Under the pieces are notes generated by a model. That model searched no databases. It saw only the letters and a list, made by a program, of their open reading frames with translations, and was not told where the DNA came from. The position numbers were made by a program, and so were the translations under genes. From assembly GCA_944472135.2 (NCBI GenBank), contig OX235263.1, positions 12,383,517-12,447,516 on the forward strand: a stretch of 64,000 nucleotides of DNA. The letters are read 5' to 3'. Source of the DNA: Trichobilharzia regenti (lineage: Eukaryota > Platyhelminthes > Trematoda > Strigeidida > Schistosomatidae). Below are positions 62,305 to 64,000 of this stretch, piece after piece. The first letter of the stretch is position 1. Every line of letters starts with the position of its first letter.

Positions 62305-62828
62305 ATTCAGCGAAGAAACTCCTGTCAACGAATTTATTATCAAGCTGTACAATCAAATATATATAGTTTTTAAGAAGTTATATCCGGTGAGGGAATTAGG
62401 TCAAAGGTGTGAATACATGAAATAATAATAGTAGTATGAAATGCAATTTAAATATTTGTGATTATGATCATATTTTAATGTCAAGTGGTAAAATAACTAA
62501 TGTCACATATGGAATGATTCATAAGATGTATAGATGTTTTAAAGGCATGTATAACTATGGGATTAGTAGGCTAATATACAATGTTACATAACATGGCGTG
62601 AAACTTGATAAGATAGAATTCAATAACGTAGAAAAAATAATTGTCTGTTTAGTATGACAAGTGGGAAAAGAGGAAACAACTCAGAGTGGAAATAGTAATA
62701 ATAGTAACAGTCGTAGTAGCGAGGGGAAGGTACATAGATTAACTAAATAAAGAAAATATGAAAATGCATATCCTTCTACGGCCAAGGCAGAAATAGGGGT
62801 TATACGTTCTTCTTTTGGACATAAAGGA
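62305..62828 (-). mobile_element. Penelope-like element, tail and C-terminal end (left part)
   Basis: Tail 62305-62665 as at 18655-18775 and 59945-60240, then the last residues of the protein on the minus strand (compare LCPQKKYLQSLFLP at 18900). It is split at about 62822 by an RTE copy and resumes at 63700. Confidence 0.5.
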
Positions 62829-63703
62829 CTGTCTGTCTGTCTGGATTCAACACAGAACTTGGCACCGGAGTACAGCAGTTCCAGTTGCCACGTTCCGAAT
62901 AGCACACAGAGGTAGACAAGAGGATGAGTGGAGAGAATCAATAGAGTTTGACAAGTATAAGAGTGAAACAGAATGGGTAATGGTAGAAAGGAATATGGAA
63001 TATTACAGAGACTGAATACATCTGCGCTGGCCATTGACAACGATTTTGAGCCATGTCACCTATTGTCTCCAGCCATTGATTCCTAGAGTCAGTCCTGAGG
63101 GCCCCAACCCGGGAGTCTGCATCTCCCTCCTTACCTGACTCAGTTTAACTGTCAAGGATTTCATGGATTGATGAGGACATGTTTTTGTTTGGCCACCACT
63201 TACTCTTTTCCAACCTGAACCTATATCAGCTAGTAATGCCCGTCAGGGGAGGCGATGGTTAGGCATGGGCAGCACGTGACCTAATCTTCTCAATCTATGT
63301 AACTTTACAGCCTCGTCGATTGATTTTCCCCCATAGCCCAACACTCTACGTCAACATTACTTACTTTATTATACCACCTAACATGAGAAAGAGATTGCAG
63401 ACATCTATGATCGAAAGTAGCCAATCTTTTCATGCCTTCAATTCGTATTGGCCATGTTTCAGAGCCATAGAGAAGGACGGAGCGAACTGATGAGCAGTAC
63501 ACACGTCCCTTGGTTGATAGCCAGCCGGATGTCACGCCTACGCCAGAGATGGTGTAAGTCAGCTGGAGCAGCAGCTCGAGCTTTTTGGATCCGTGGGGAG
63601 ATTTCGTCGCCAATCAGTCCGTTGGTGCTGATACAACTTCCCAAATAGGTGAAGTGGCCAACATGTTCTATCACTTCACTCTTTATCAATAGGCTAGGAC
63701 TGG
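62822..63703 (-). mobile_element. Second-family RTE copy inserted in a PLE, 7-bp target duplication
   Basis: AGGACTG occurs at both ends (about 62826 and 63697). Minus coding: KSEVIEHVGHFTYLGSCIST, NGLIGDEISPRIQKARAA, then KGRVYCSSVRSVLLYGSETW, RIEGMKRLATFDHRCLQSLS, HVRWYNKVSNVDVECWAMG (open pieces 63459-63689 and 63305-63613, one frameshift between). RT catalytic core is missing. This copy explains the fragments at 4.8, 12.1, 46.5, 51.4, 54.4 and 61.9 kb. Confidence 0.5.
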
Positions 63704-64000
63704 CTTAAATTCATGAATGGTCGAGGCTTCTGCTATCTTTAGAAGTTTGTAAGGAAGAAAATGCATCAAGTTAGCATGGATTCGGTAGATGATCTTAATT
63801 AAAATCATGGTCAGTGTTGACATAGTGACAGGAGTCAATCAGGTGTTCTAGAAAAGAGTTCCACACACTCTTCCTTTCTCCCATGTAAAACCATGCTGAA
63901 ATTCGTTCTTGTATCCGTGTGGAAAGTATTCTCCGACTACGGCAAATGTACCTTGCTTCACAGGAGTATGTGAACTGATAGATGAAAATGAAGGCCTCCA
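63697..64000 (-). mobile_element. Penelope-like element, GIY-YIG part (right part, runs off the window)
   Basis: Minus strand from base 64000: FIYQFTYSCEARYICRSRRI, LSTRIQERISAWFYMGERK, SVWNSFLEHLIDSCHYVNTD and HDF, then a stop, and NLMHFL..KIAEASTIHEFK. The YIG reads YIC. It is the missing front of the protein end seen at 18772-18963. It continues beyond the right edge. Confidence 0.5.

Noticed and set aside
9546..62800. CRISPR-like or prokaryotic operon features
   Set aside because: Repeats are dispersed retroelements and microsatellites; the gene has spliceosomal introns, so the DNA is eukaryotic.

Overview
The window looks like genomic DNA of a schistosome (a parasitic flatworm of the genus Schistosoma or a close relative). 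Three things point that way: hammerhead-ribozyme SINEs including Sm-alpha type copies, many Penelope-like elements (PLEs) with a GIY-YIG endonuclease, and SR2-like (RTE) and SR1/Perere-like (CR1) retrotransposons in AT-rich DNA. These assignments rest on recognising motifs and protein families by eye; no database search was run.

One host gene is convincing. A USP40-like ubiquitin-specific protease runs on the minus strand across about 41 kb (51090 down to 9577). Nine coding exons can be placed: Cys box (50907-51090), FGW block (42414-42518), QEL block (40205-40330), a 39-nt micro-exon and the zinc-finger exon separated by a 44-nt intron (36244-36282, 36056-36199), the LPP/SRF block (29570-29725), the His box (23815-23944), a low-complexity insert (15876 to about 16830), and the final WFD box exon (9577-10933). 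Splice phases agree at every junction I could test. One short exon of about 28 codons, expected between the first two, was not found.

Almost everything else is mobile DNA, mostly in the introns of that gene. From left to right: a CR1-type element with an open reading frame running off the left edge (1-2258); then interleaved PLE fragments, RTE 3' ends of two types, and SINEs. A gag-only Ty3/Gypsy-type LTR element with 5-bp target duplications sits inside a PLE at 26.8-28.6 kb. A PLE with RT and endonuclease blocks lies at 43.4-45.8 kb. The right edge is a PLE interrupted by an RTE copy.

The most unusual material is small-RNA-derived. A U6 snRNA copy is fused to a tRNA-derived SINE and both lie inside one target-site duplication (40.56-40.89 kb). 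A 7SL (SRP) RNA segment is fused to an Sm-alpha hammerhead tail, flanked by an inverted repeat (41.27-41.92 kb). A fold-back hammerhead SINE with 13-bp target duplications carries one ribozyme with every core position intact (31737-31782, minus). Hammerhead SINEs recur as head-to-head inverted pairs, and several PLEs start with an inverted copy of their own 3' tail.
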